Source: Sulfuritalea hydrogenivorans sk43H (GTDB lineage Bacteria; Pseudomonadota; Gammaproteobacteria; Burkholderiales; Rhodocyclaceae). From it: a stretch of 64,000 nucleotides of DNA. The position numbers and the translations under genes were made by a program. Under the pieces are notes generated by a model. That model saw only the letters and a program-made list of their open reading frames with translations, did no database searches and was not told where the DNA came from. Below are positions 1 to 9,381 of this stretch, piece by piece. Numbering within the stretch: position 1 is the stretch's first letter; the number at the start of each line of letters is the position of its first letter. The stretch spans positions 496,001 through 560,000 of the forward strand of contig NZ_AP012547.1 in the NCBI RefSeq assembly GCF_000828635.1, given 5' to 3'.

Positions 1-2146
1 TCTTCAGCGTGACCTTGCCTTGCGGCAGCCGGGCGGATCCAGCCAAGGTCGTGTAGTTGGAGCCGAAATAGTTGTAGGTGAAATGCGGTATGCCGGCCTT
101 GACGTACAGCGAAAGTCCCGCGAAATATCCGCCTGCTGCCAACAGAACACCGTCCGCTGGAATGTCATCCAGCGATGCGAATGTGGCCGTGATCGCATAG
201 GGGCGGTTGAAGAATGCCCGTATGACGTCTTCGGGCAAACGCGTGGCACCAGCCGTCAGTCGAATGGACTTGCGCTTTCCCATCAATGTCGGACGCGGGC
301 TCATCATGGCGCGCGCCGGGCCGCGGTCATCTAGCGGCAAAACGCGATTCTCTCTTGCCTGCGCCAGGAAGAGCGCTTTGAGTTGTTCCAGTTTTTCCGG
401 TTCGCGATCAGCGAGATCGGCGGACTGGCTGAAGTCGTTGTCGAGGTGATACAACTCCCAGCGATCCTTGTCGAAGGCCTGCAATGACTTGCGCTGCCAC
501 AGCAGGAAGTTGTGCGTGGTCCCCGCCAGCCAGCCGTCGTGATAGATGCCCCGCCTGCCCTGGATTTCGAAGTACTGGGTCTTGCGGCGTTCCCCGGCGC
601 CGGCGTCGTCGAAGGTATATGTCATGCTGATGCCATCGAGCGGCATTTGGTCGACGCCGTCGACGCGCTTGGGCGCGGGAATGCCGGCTGCATCGTAGAT
701 CGTTGGCGCGATGTCGATCAGGTGATGGAACTGGCTACGCAGGCCGCCGTGGCCCTTAATCCGGTTCGGCCACGAAACGACCATCGGATTGCGGGTGCCG
801 CCGAGATGGCTGGCAATCTGCTTGGTATATTGAAACGGCGTGTTCATGGCCCAGGCGAAACCCACCGGATATTCGCTGTTGGCCTTCGGCCCGCCGATTT
901 GATCGAGACGCGACATGACGACTGCGGGGTCTTCCTTCAGGCCGTTGAGTGTCACCATTTCATTGAACACGCCGTCGATTCCCCCCGCCGGGGCCGCCCC
1001 ATTGTCACCGACGATGTAGATGAACAGTGTGTTCTCCCATTCTTTCATGTCGCGCAGACTCGCCATCAGACGTCCGACCTCGTGGTCGGTATGGGCAAGG
1101 AAGCCGGCATAGACTTCCATCAAGCGGGAAGCGAGCCGCTTGCGATCGGGGGACAGCGAATTCCATGCCGGAATCGATTCATGCCGCGGGGTCAGCTTGG
1201 CGTCCCGGGGAATAACGCCGAGCTTTTTCTGACGCGTGAAGATTTCCTCTCTGAGTTGGTCCCAGCCCTGCTCGAATTTTCCTTCGTACGGTTTTACCCA
1301 TTCCGGGTAGACCTGAAACGGCGCGTGGGTGGCTCCGGGCGCCCAGTAGACAAAAAACGGCTTGTCGGGAGTCATCGCCTTTTGGGTATGCATCCAGGCA
1401 ATCGCCTGATCGGCCAGATCGGTGGTCAGGTGATAGTGCTTCGCGTGCTCGGACCTCTCCACCGGAGTGGTGCCGCGATAGAGTCCGGGAGAGTATTGAT
1501 GCGCCTCGCCGCCCATGAATCCGTAGAACTCGTCGAAGCCCAGCCCGGTCGGCCAGCGGTCGAAAGGTCCCGCCGGGCTGATTTCCCAAACCGGCGTGTT
1601 GTGCCACTTGCCGTAGGCCGCCGTGCTATAGCCATTGTCGCGCAGCACCCGCGCAATGGTCGCGGCAGCCTTGGGAATGATCGAGTTGTAGCCGTCGAAG
1701 CCGGTTGCGAACTCGGTCACGCCGCCGGCATTGACGCGGTGGTGATTGCGGCCGGTCAGCAGCGCCGCACGGCTCGGAGAACTCAGCGCCGTCGTATGAA
1801 AGCGGTTGTAGCGGAGGCCCTCCCGAGCTAGCTCGTCCAGAGCGGGTGTCGCCACCGGTCCGCCGAAGGTACCTGCGGCGCCAAAACCCACATCGTCGAG
1901 CAGGACCACGACGATGTTCGGCGCCTTTTCCGGGGGGCGGATCGGCACGATTTTCGGCATTACCGATTCCCTGACGGTCAGTCCAGCCTTTCCGCCCTGA
2001 GGCTGATCGGAAAGTGGCAGGATGCTGCGATCCGTCTGAGGATCAGCGCAGTAGCCGGTACTGACCGGGGTCAGTGCTAGCGCACAGAAAGCCAGTCGGC
2101 AGTGGCGTGCCAGCGTCCTTAGCGGCTGTGGTATTTCCGGTCTCAT
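1..2146 (-). CDS. Serine-type arylsulfatase (3' end outside window)
   Basis: Exported type I sulfatase predicted to hydrolyse a sulfate ester; the substrate is unknown. The frame is open from ATG at 2146 to the window edge (715 codons), so the C-terminus is missing. An N-terminal signal-like stretch precedes the metal-binding LLDDVGFG motif. The active-site signature reads S-S-P-S-R followed by AALLTGRNHH, with Ser122 (codon 1783-1781) where most sulfatases carry Cys. GKWHNTP follows further on. Ser-type sulfatases become active only when a radical SAM enzyme converts Ser to formylglycine, and such an enzyme is encoded at 19256-20605. It is the last gene seen in a leftward operon. The family is certain; the substrate is not. 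Confidence 0.92.
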   Translation of the reverse strand, partial: MRPEIPQPLRTLARHCRLAFCALALTPVSTGYCADPQTDRSILPLSDQPQGGKAGLTVRESVMPKIVPIRPPEKAPNIVVVLLDDVGFGAAGTFGGPVATPALDELAREGLRYNRFHTTALSSPSRAALLTGRNHHRVNAGGVTEFATGFDGYNSIIPKAAATIARVLRDNGYSTAAYGKWHNTPVWEISPAGPFDRWPTGLGFDEFYGFMGGEAHQYSPGLYRGTTPVERSEHAKHYHLTTDLADQAIAWMHTQKAMTPDKPFFVYWAPGATHAPFQVYPEWVKPYEGKFEQGWDQLREEIFTRQKKLGVIPRDAKLTPRHESIPAWNSLSPDRKRLASRLMEVYAGFLAHTDHEVGRLMASLRDMKEWENTLFIYIVGDNGAAPAGGIDGVFNEMVTLNGLKEDPAVVMSRLDQIGGPKANSEYPVGFAWAMNTPFQYTKQIASHLGGTRNPMVVSWPNRIKGHGGLRSQFHHLIDIAPTIYDAAGIPAPKRVDGVDQMPLDGISMTYTFDDAGAGERRKTQYFEIQGRRGIYHDGWLAGTTHNFLLWQRKSLQAFDKDRWELYHLDNDFSQSADLADREPEKLEQLKALFLAQARENRVLPLDDRGPARAMMSPRPTLMGKRKSIRLTAGATRLPEDVIRAFFNRPYAITATFASLDDIPADGVLLAAGGYFAGLSLYVKAGIPHFTYNYFGSNYTTLAGSARLPQGKVTLK

Positions 2147-2184
2147 GAGTCTGGTCCTCAATAGCTTGCCCGTTCCGGACTCGA

Positions 2185-2547
2185 TCAGTTGGTCTTTGGT
2201 GCAACTAGCTTGGCGAGGGCCTCGGCAACGTTATTCAGCCGATCGGAGGTTAGGAGGTTCGGCGCCATCCCCTGCAGGGCTTCCAGGCTCATGGACTTGA
2301 AGGTCTCATACATGCGATGGGTGGTCAGGCCCGGCAAGATGCGATCAAGCACATCCCTTGCGCCCGGATCCTCAACCATGATTTCAATCGGCGTCTGCAG
2401 GCTGAATTGCCCTGCACCCGCCGTGTCCTTAGCAGCGCTCGTGCTTGCAATCTTGTCCGCAGGCGCTTCGGCAACGGCACCCGCCGCAAAGCCACCCAAG
2501 CCGGTAATCGCCAAGACTGATACAACTCCTCTCAATATCTTTCGCAT
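2185..2547 (-). CDS. Small exported protein of unknown function
   Basis: 120-residue protein with a clear signal peptide (MRKILRG, hydrophobic core, Ala-rich cleavage region near residue 25). The mature part contains a DPGARDVLDRILPGL segment followed by KSMSLEALQGMAPN. This resembles a short tail module found on secreted esterases and glycosidases of proteobacteria, where the usual text is 'DPxAKxVLxKHLPGL'. Here it stands alone. It lies 10 nt after one sulfatase and about 38 nt before the next, so it is co-transcribed with both. A role in binding or assisting the sulfatases is only an inference. Confidence 0.75.
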   Translation of the reverse strand: MRKILRGVVSVLAITGLGGFAAGAVAEAPADKIASTSAAKDTAGAGQFSLQTPIEIMVEDPGARDVLDRILPGLTTHRMYETFKSMSLEALQGMAPNLLTSDRLNNVAEALAKLVAPKTN

Positions 2548-2557
2548 GTTTCCTCCA

Positions 2558-4102
2558 TCAGTTGTTGAACATCAATGCCGCGCCGATCCCGGTGCCGCGC
2601 TGGCGCGGCCGGAAATCCCTAAGGCTCTTGAAATAGGCTTCCACGTGCGGAAGGACCATCGGCACGATGTATTGCTTCTCCTTCTCCCACTGCAGATGGC
2701 CGCCGGTTTGCGGAGTCAGCTCGAAGGGATCGAGCTTGATGTTGATCAACATGCCGCCATCCAGCTTTTCCGTTCCGCCCAGCCACGAGTTCTTGACGGC
2801 TAGATGAGCCTTCCACTGGTCTACCCGAACCGCGTTCAGGCTGGTCTCGGCATAGAAGAAGAACTCATGTCGTTTGCTCTTGCCCTTGCCGGTCAGCATA
2901 TCAACCTGGTTGTAGCCGTCCAGATGGACCTTGTATTCCTTCTCGCCAATCTTGGCGCCTTTGAGCAAGCGTTCCTTGATGTCGGTGTCGCCGGCGACCG
3001 CCATCAGCGTCGGCAACCAGTCCTCCGAGGTCATGAACTCGCCGGTCCACGAGTTGGCCTGAACATGGCCGGGCCAGCGCACCAGCATCGGCACGCGGAA
3101 TCCGCCATCCCAGGTCGTGCCTTTTTCGCCACGGAATGCTGGCGTGCCTGAGTCCGGCCAGTGCGCAAGGTTGACTCCGTTGTCGGCGGTGAACATGACT
3201 ATGGTGTTCTTGGCGGCGCCCATGTCGTCAAGTTGTTTGAGTAGCTTGCCGACGATCGAATCGAGGTGCAGCAATCCGTCGGCATAGCGGCTGTGGCCGC
3301 TCCTGCCCTCCCATTCGGGGCTGACGTTGGTCGGCTGATGCATTCGGGTGGGCGCAAACCACAGGAAGAATGGCTTGCCGCTGCGGCGACTACGATTCAG
3401 CCAGTCGGAGGCGGCGGCCAGTACCTCGTCATCGAAGGTTTCCTGTCGTTTGGCGCCGAGCATGCCCCTGTCTTCAATCGACTGCTTGCCGATGCGGCCG
3501 AAGCGCGGATCCTCGGTCGCATCGTCCTGATCCGTCACCTTCGTGTAAAGCACGTTGCGCGGACGCCCGGCGAATCCCGGCTCTTTCGGGAACTCGGGCT
3601 GCTCGACCATGTTCATCATGTTGAGGTGGTACAGAATCCCGAAGAATTCACCGAAGCCATGCATGGTCGGCAGGTACTCGTTGCGATCGCCGACATGGCT
3701 CTTGCCGAACAGGGCGGTGTTGTAGCCGCGCGCGTTGAGCATCTGGGCAAGCGTCGGATCCTCCGGCTTCAGGCCGATCTTTGCGCCCGGCGTCCCGACG
3801 GAAGTAAGGCCGGTGCGGATCGGGTACTGTCCGGTGAGAAAGGCGGCGCGCCCGGCTGTGCAGCTGGGTTGCGCATAGTAGTCGCTGACGATCATTCCTT
3901 CGCGCGCCAGGCGATCGATGTTCGGCGTATTCACCGCCCCAAGTCCACGATGAATGGCCGAAATGTCAAAAGGCGCTACGTCGTCGGCCATGATCATGAC
4001 GATGTTGGGCGGTGTGCCCGCCGCCTGCGCCTGAACAGGGACCTTCACCAATGCCGCCAGCAGCAGGGCAGCGGCCAGACGCGAAATTAGTTTGTCATTC
4101 AT
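2558..4102 (-). CDS. Cysteine-type sulfatase
   Basis: 514-residue type I sulfatase with an N-terminal signal peptide ending near AQAAG. The N-terminal metal site NIVMIMADD is followed by the signature C-T-A-G-R with Cys81 as the formylglycine precursor, then GKSHVGD and FTADNG (second metal-site segment). Its length and the DDVAPFDISAIHRG opening place it in a different sulfatase subfamily from its two neighbours. The operon therefore carries at least two subfamilies and both Cys- and Ser-type active sites. Substrate unknown. The RBS-bearing gap to the upstream ligase gene is 91 nt. Confidence 0.93.
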   Translation of the reverse strand: MNDKLISRLAAALLLAALVKVPVQAQAAGTPPNIVMIMADDVAPFDISAIHRGLGAVNTPNIDRLAREGMIVSDYYAQPSCTAGRAAFLTGQYPIRTGLTSVGTPGAKIGLKPEDPTLAQMLNARGYNTALFGKSHVGDRNEYLPTMHGFGEFFGILYHLNMMNMVEQPEFPKEPGFAGRPRNVLYTKVTDQDDATEDPRFGRIGKQSIEDRGMLGAKRQETFDDEVLAAASDWLNRSRRSGKPFFLWFAPTRMHQPTNVSPEWEGRSGHSRYADGLLHLDSIVGKLLKQLDDMGAAKNTIVMFTADNGVNLAHWPDSGTPAFRGEKGTTWDGGFRVPMLVRWPGHVQANSWTGEFMTSEDWLPTLMAVAGDTDIKERLLKGAKIGEKEYKVHLDGYNQVDMLTGKGKSKRHEFFFYAETSLNAVRVDQWKAHLAVKNSWLGGTEKLDGGMLINIKLDPFELTPQTGGHLQWEKEKQYIVPMVLPHVEAYFKSLRDFRPRQRGTGIGAALMFNN

Positions 4103-4193
4103 TGACCGTCTCCATTCAAAAAATCGCAGAAATCCCGAGCGGCGTGTGAATTGCGACCATCAACATTTATCACTGGAATCGTATATGCCGCAT

Positions 4194-5867
4194 TTACTGT
4201 TTTGCCTCGTCGCGCAGCGTACGCCGAAGGATCTTGCCGACATTGCTTTTCGGAAGCTCGGTCCTGAACTCGAAATGCCGCGGTTGTTTATAGGCGGTCA
4301 AGTTCTTGCGGCAATACTCGATCAGTTCCTTTTCGCCCAGCGCCGGATCCTTTCTGACAACAAATATCTTGGGCACTTCGCCCGACTTCGCGTCGATCAC
4401 TCCAACGGCACAACATTCTCCGACGCCGGGGCAGGCGGAGACAACCTCTTCTATTTCGCTGGGGTAGACATTGAAACCCGAAACTAGAATCATGTCCTTC
4501 TTGCGATCGACGATTTTCACGTAGCCCCGCTCGTCCATCACTCCTATATCGCCTGTCATGAAGGCGCCGTCGGCCGCCATCACCTGAGCTGTTTCATCCG
4601 GACGCTGCCAGTAGCCGGTCATAACCTGGGGCCCCGCAACGCAAATCTCGCCTGCCTGTCCGGGGGGCAACGGCAATCCTTCGTCATCGCGGATGCTGAC
4701 GGTCGTGGACGGCACAGGCAGGCCGATCGTGCCGGAAAAACCCGTGGCCGTCGCGGGATTGCTGGTAACCACGGGCGCCGTTTCCGACAGACCATAGCCT
4801 TCCAGAATGGGAACCCCGGTCAGCTCCTGCCAACGATCGGCGACAGGCTTTTGCATCGCCATCCCGCCCGCGCTGGCCATCCGCAGCTCGGAGAAATCGA
4901 TGCTGGCAAATTCGGGGTGGTGAATCAGCGCGTTGTACAGCGTATTGAGTCCGGTTATCGCGGTAAAGCGATTGCGTCGAAGCTCCTTTATGAAGCCAGG
5001 TATGTCACGTGGATTCGGGATCAGTAGGTTGCAGCCGCCCTCCTTCATCATCATCAAGCAGTTGCAGGTCAGCGAGTAGATATGATAAAGCGGCAACGGC
5101 GTGACGATGACATGCGGATTTCTTTCGTCAATCAGCGGCGCCAGCCATGCCGAAACCTGCTCAAGGTTGGCGATAATATTTCTGTGCACTAACATGGCGC
5201 CTTTCGAGACTCCCGTCGTGCCGCCGGTATATTGCAGGAAGGCGATGTCCTCCGGACCCACATCAACCGCGGCAAGAGAATCGGGGGCGCTCTTGGCGAC
5301 CATCGCCTTGAAGGAAGTCGCGTCCGGCAGCCGAAACGGCGGCACCAGCTTCTTCAGCCTGCGAACAGCGAAATTGACCAGCAGACCTTTCGGTCCGAGC
5401 AGGTCTCCCATGGTCGCGACGACCACATGACGAACCCGCGTCCGGCCAATCACCTGTTGAACCGTGGCGGCAAAGTTCTCCAGCACGATGATCGCTTCCG
5501 CGCCCGAGTCATTCAACTGGTGCTCAAGCTCGCGCGACGTGTAGAGGGGATTCACATTGACCACGATGCATCCGGCGCGCAGAACGCCGAAGATCGACAC
5601 CGGATACTGCAGCACGTTGGGCATCATCACCGCCACCCGCGCGCCTTTGGCCAGACCTTTCGACTGCAGCCACGCCGCGACGCGGCGTGACAGGTCATCA
5701 ACGTCGCCAAAGCTCAGGCTGGCGCCCATGCAACGGTAGGCTTCCCTGTGGCGAAACTTGCTTGCGCTCTGTTCCATGAGGTGCGGAATGGAGCGATAGG
5801 CGTTGGGGTCGATGACCGGCGGCACCCCGTCGGGATATTGCGCGAGCCAGATCCTTTCCATTGTCAA
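4194..5867 (-). CDS. Long-chain/aryl acyl-CoA ligase (AMP-forming)
   Basis: 557-residue ANL-superfamily acyl-CoA synthetase that activates a carboxylic acid as acyl-AMP and then acyl-CoA. The P-loop reads YTGGTTGVSKGAM. The adenylate-binding GYGLSET, the hinge segment GYVKIVDRKKDM and the C-terminal lysine segment KSNVGKILRR are all intact. It is closest in layout to FadD-type ligases. The start ATG overlaps the upstream gene by 4 nt, implying translational coupling. Inside a sulfatase operon it probably activates an acid exposed after desulfation; the chain type is unknown. Confidence 0.9.
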   Translation of the reverse strand: MTMERIWLAQYPDGVPPVIDPNAYRSIPHLMEQSASKFRHREAYRCMGASLSFGDVDDLSRRVAAWLQSKGLAKGARVAVMMPNVLQYPVSIFGVLRAGCIVVNVNPLYTSRELEHQLNDSGAEAIIVLENFAATVQQVIGRTRVRHVVVATMGDLLGPKGLLVNFAVRRLKKLVPPFRLPDATSFKAMVAKSAPDSLAAVDVGPEDIAFLQYTGGTTGVSKGAMLVHRNIIANLEQVSAWLAPLIDERNPHVIVTPLPLYHIYSLTCNCLMMMKEGGCNLLIPNPRDIPGFIKELRRNRFTAITGLNTLYNALIHHPEFASIDFSELRMASAGGMAMQKPVADRWQELTGVPILEGYGLSETAPVVTSNPATATGFSGTIGLPVPSTTVSIRDDEGLPLPPGQAGEICVAGPQVMTGYWQRPDETAQVMAADGAFMTGDIGVMDERGYVKIVDRKKDMILVSGFNVYPSEIEEVVSACPGVGECCAVGVIDAKSGEVPKIFVVRKDPALGEKELIEYCRKNLTAYKQPRHFEFRTELPKSNVGKILRRTLRDEAKQ

Positions 5868-6967
5868 CTCGCCAACGGCATGCCGCCGTCACGCAAAGCG
5901 CGGGGTACTTCCTGCAGATAGAACATGCGTTCCACCGACGTGTCCAAGCTCACAAGTATGGGTTGTGGGAACCACCAAGGGTAATCCGACCTGATCCAGA
6001 TGCCGGAAGGCGATTGTGAGTTAGCCACGTGGGCGATGCTCTTCACCGCGATGTCGCGCCAGACGTTTTTCCTCGTTACGGCAAACATTTCAGCGGCGCC
6101 CCAGCCAAGTTTGGCGCAGGTAATGTTGGTCACGGCATCCGCATGACAGCGCCCCAGCCATATACGAATTCTCTCGGCCGGAGCCAGCCACTCGGCCTGC
6201 CCGGTCGCCTTGAAAAGCATCGCGAAAACCTTCAGCGTGAAGCCCAGTATCCAGTAGCTCTGATCCGGTGCGCCCACCTCGACCCAATATTGGCGCTGGA
6301 TCAGCGTGCTGTTCGCCACACTCAGTGGTTGCCCGCGGAAGTCCCTGGCCTGGTAGATGCGCGCGGTGTCGGCTGGCTGACTCATGACAATATCCGTGAG
6401 GAACAGGCCTAGTTGTGACGCAAGCTCCATCCGACCGGCCCCGATCATGGCATGGGCGACGCTGGCGTTGGTTCCAAGATCATAGTGGCGCTGCGCTACG
6501 TCGAGCAGGTCATTATGGGGCACGGCGCCCAACTGCGGCGACAGGATGCCCGCAAGCAAGTCCAACGTCGGTTCGCTTAGATGCGGAACACCGAGGCGAT
6601 GCGCACCGTAGGCAAGCCAGGCATTTCTGTAGTTGCGCCAGAGACCGATCGGCACGCGCAGTGCTGCCGAAAAGGCCTTCGACCAGCTGTAGCGGGAAAT
6701 GGGCGGCATGAGCGCCTCGGCGACCGTCATGTCGCCTGCAGCATGGAAATCCCCGGGCCGCGAACCTGTTTTCTCGAATCGCTCAAGCAGAATCCGGGCG
6801 GATTCCAGGTCGCCCAGCGCGCTGAACGCCATCAATCCCTTGTACCAGGCGAGGACCGTGAAGTGCGGATCGGCCCGGCTCGTCGTTCGCACCGCCTGAG
6901 CCGCCCACCGCTCAGTCCGCGCGCTTGCCTCCCGACAAACGCCTTCCTTGATAGGCAACGGATTCAT
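5864..6967 (-). CDS. Unknown protein, probable alpha/alpha-barrel
   Basis: 367-residue protein without signal peptide or clear transmembrane segments. It has many Trp/Tyr-rich helical repeats (for example YRNAWLAYGAHRLGVPHLSE and WLAPAERIRIWLGR), suggesting an alpha/alpha-toroid fold like those of glycan lyases or terpene cyclase-like proteins. I recognise no catalytic motif. It lies 6 nt after the upstream sulfatase gene and overlaps the ligase gene by 4 nt, so it is an integral member of the sulfatase operon. The function is unknown; a substrate-processing role is inferred from context only. Confidence 0.75.
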   Translation of the reverse strand: MNPLPIKEGVCREASARTERWAAQAVRTTSRADPHFTVLAWYKGLMAFSALGDLESARILLERFEKTGSRPGDFHAAGDMTVAEALMPPISRYSWSKAFSAALRVPIGLWRNYRNAWLAYGAHRLGVPHLSEPTLDLLAGILSPQLGAVPHNDLLDVAQRHYDLGTNASVAHAMIGAGRMELASQLGLFLTDIVMSQPADTARIYQARDFRGQPLSVANSTLIQRQYWVEVGAPDQSYWILGFTLKVFAMLFKATGQAEWLAPAERIRIWLGRCHADAVTNITCAKLGWGAAEMFAVTRKNVWRDIAVKSIAHVANSQSPSGIWIRSDYPWWFPQPILVSLDTSVERMFYLQEVPRALRDGGMPLAS

Positions 6968-6973
6968 AGCGCG

Positions 6974-9340
6974 TCAGCGAACATCCAAACGTACTTCGCC
7001 AATTGTTCCGACGTACCGGAATGGCGCCTCATAGGAATTGCTCACGGGTGAAGCGCGATCCTGCCCGAGGTCCAGGCTCTCCTTTCGACTGTAGGCCCCA
7101 AACTTTTCCAGCTTTCCTTCTGCCACCTGCGTGCTTCCGATGTACAGGCGCCCGACACCTGGTACGGTCGTCTCCGCGTGCAATCCGATCGGCACCGATG
7201 CAGTGCCGATTTCGGGCGTGAATTCATAGGCGACCCGGACTTGGCCTTGCGGGAGCTCCCGGTCGGCGACGATTGTCTGGTGTATCCGTCCCAAGGCGTT
7301 GTTTTCGTAGGTCAGGCGACCGTTCCTGACGTAAAGGCTGAAACCCCCGGTGCGCCCCCCGAGAGCGACAATCACGCCGGCAACACTGCCGACCGGCACA
7401 GCGATATCTGCTTCGATACGATGCCAACGGCCTGCCAGATCGGGAATTGCCTCGGCCGGCAAACGGCTGACATCCCCGGCGAGCCTGAACGCCTTGCGCT
7501 TGGCCACCAAGGTCAATGGAAATTGGGGAATGGGCACGAGCGGGTAGACGTCGTTACGCCGGGCTTCGCGGTCGAACTCGGCCTTGAGTTCCGCCAGCTT
7601 TTCTGGATTCGTCGCCGCCAGATCCTTGGCTTGGCTGAAATCCTTGCTGACTTCGTAGAGCTCCCAGCGATCCTTCTCGAAAGTCGGATTGAGTACCCTC
7701 AGTTCCTGGACATAGATGTTCCACGGTTCGTAATCGCGCTTGGCGGAGGCCATCCATCCGTCCTTGTAGATGGCCCGATTGCCGAACATTTCGAAGTATT
7801 GCGTCAGGTGCTTTTCCTGAGCCTGCGGGTCGGTGAAGGTCGCAAGCAGACTCTTGCCCTCCAGCGGCTTCTGTGCCGCACCATTGACGATGTCTGGCGG
7901 TGAAATCCCGGCGGCTTCATAGATCGTCGGCACGATGTCGTTGACGTGACCGAACTGGCGGCGGACGCGCTCCGGCGCGCCGACCCGACCGGGCCACGAA
8001 ACAATCAGCGGATTGCGGGTGCCGCCGAAGTGCGAGGCCACCTGCTTCATCCACTGGAATGGTGTCGACGTGGCCCACGCCCAGGCGGCGGCGTAGTGGT
8101 TGTCGTGGTTCGGACCGCCGAGATCGTCGGCGTACCTCAGAAGCGTCTCCGGACCTTCCTTGAAACGCGAGGCGATTGCCCAACTGCCGACGGCGGAACC
8201 GTCGACCGTGCCTTCGGCGCTGCCACCGTTGTCGCCGACCATGTACAGCACCATGGTGTTGTTGCCGTCCGGTGCGCGCCTGACCTCGTCGATCAGGCGC
8301 CCGACCTCATGGTCGGTTTGCTCCAGATAGGCCGAGTAGATTTCCATCTGCCGCGCATAGAGCTTCTTCTGGTCGGCGCCGAGACTGTCCCAAGCCGGCA
8401 GTCCCGGCGGTCTCGGCGTAAGCAGCGCATCGGCGGGAATGATGCCCAGTTTCTTCTGCCGCTCGAAGACTTCTTCGCGGAACTTGTCCCAACCTTGATC
8501 GTAGCGGCCCCTGGACTTGGCGATCCATTCCTTCGGCACGTGGTGCGGGTTATGCACGGCACCGGTGGCGAAATACATGAAGTACGGCCGACTCGGGGCA
8601 ACCGCATTGTGATCATGCAGCCAGCGTATCGCGTCGTTGACCAAATCGGTCGTCAAGTGATACCCCTGTGACGGCCGGACGGGGACGTCGACCGCCAAGG
8701 TATTGCGGAACAGGGCGGGCTCCCAGTGGCTGGCGTTGCCGCCGAGGAAGCCGTAGAAATACTCGAAGCCCAGTCCCGTCGGCCAGTGATCGAAGGGGCC
8801 GGCCGGACTGATCTCCCAATTCGGAGTGTTGTGCCACTTGCCGAATGCCGACGTGCTGTAGCCGTTGAGTCGCAGCACCTCGGCCACCGAAGCGGTTTCC
8901 TTCTTCCAGAGCGTCGTATAGCCTGGAAAGCCAGCCGGATGCTCCTGAAGCCGCCCCCACCCCACCTGGTGATGGTTGCGTCCGGTAAGCAGGGCCGCGC
9001 GCGTCGGCGAGCAGACCCCGGTGGTGTGGAAGTTATTGTAACGCACTCCTTCGGCGGCAAGCTGCTCCAGTTTCGGCATCCTTGCCAGTCCGCCGAAGAG
9101 GGACGTCGCACCGAAGCCGACGTCGTCGAGCAGTACCAGCAGGACGTTCGGGGCGTCTTTTTTTGGCTCGGGAAACGCCTGCCACGCCGGGGTGGAATCG
9201 AGGCGCGTGACGCCGATCTTCCCCTTGAAGGCGGTATCCGGCCTGGGGAGCACCTCCTGCGCATTGGCCGCGCCGGCCATGCCCAGGCTGACCAATGCCG
9301 CACAAATCAGCTTGTCCGGATTGATCTTACTTCGCCCCAT
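6974..9340 (-). CDS. Cysteine-type arylsulfatase, long form
   Basis: 788 residues from the ATG at 9340. This start was chosen because a signal peptide (KLICAALVSLGMAGAANA) follows it directly and GAGGG-like ribosome-binding bases precede it; upstream in-frame sequence is not family-like. LLVLLDDVGFGATS carries the metal-binding Asp pair. The signature is C-S-P-T-R with Cys110, followed by AALLTGRNHH. It is a close structural match to the Ser-type enzyme at 1-2146, with the same TGRNHH and GKWHNTPxWEISPAGPFD segments, so the two are paralogues with different catalytic precursor residues. A roughly 200-residue beta-rich C-terminal extension follows the catalytic core. Confidence 0.93.
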   Translation of the reverse strand: MGRSKINPDKLICAALVSLGMAGAANAQEVLPRPDTAFKGKIGVTRLDSTPAWQAFPEPKKDAPNVLLVLLDDVGFGATSLFGGLARMPKLEQLAAEGVRYNNFHTTGVCSPTRAALLTGRNHHQVGWGRLQEHPAGFPGYTTLWKKETASVAEVLRLNGYSTSAFGKWHNTPNWEISPAGPFDHWPTGLGFEYFYGFLGGNASHWEPALFRNTLAVDVPVRPSQGYHLTTDLVNDAIRWLHDHNAVAPSRPYFMYFATGAVHNPHHVPKEWIAKSRGRYDQGWDKFREEVFERQKKLGIIPADALLTPRPPGLPAWDSLGADQKKLYARQMEIYSAYLEQTDHEVGRLIDEVRRAPDGNNTMVLYMVGDNGGSAEGTVDGSAVGSWAIASRFKEGPETLLRYADDLGGPNHDNHYAAAWAWATSTPFQWMKQVASHFGGTRNPLIVSWPGRVGAPERVRRQFGHVNDIVPTIYEAAGISPPDIVNGAAQKPLEGKSLLATFTDPQAQEKHLTQYFEMFGNRAIYKDGWMASAKRDYEPWNIYVQELRVLNPTFEKDRWELYEVSKDFSQAKDLAATNPEKLAELKAEFDREARRNDVYPLVPIPQFPLTLVAKRKAFRLAGDVSRLPAEAIPDLAGRWHRIEADIAVPVGSVAGVIVALGGRTGGFSLYVRNGRLTYENNALGRIHQTIVADRELPQGQVRVAYEFTPEIGTASVPIGLHAETTVPGVGRLYIGSTQVAEGKLEKFGAYSRKESLDLGQDRASPVSNSYEAPFRYVGTIGEVRLDVR

Positions 9341-9381
9341 TCGATGGCTACCCTCGGCGATGCTGTTGCCCGCCCGCACTT

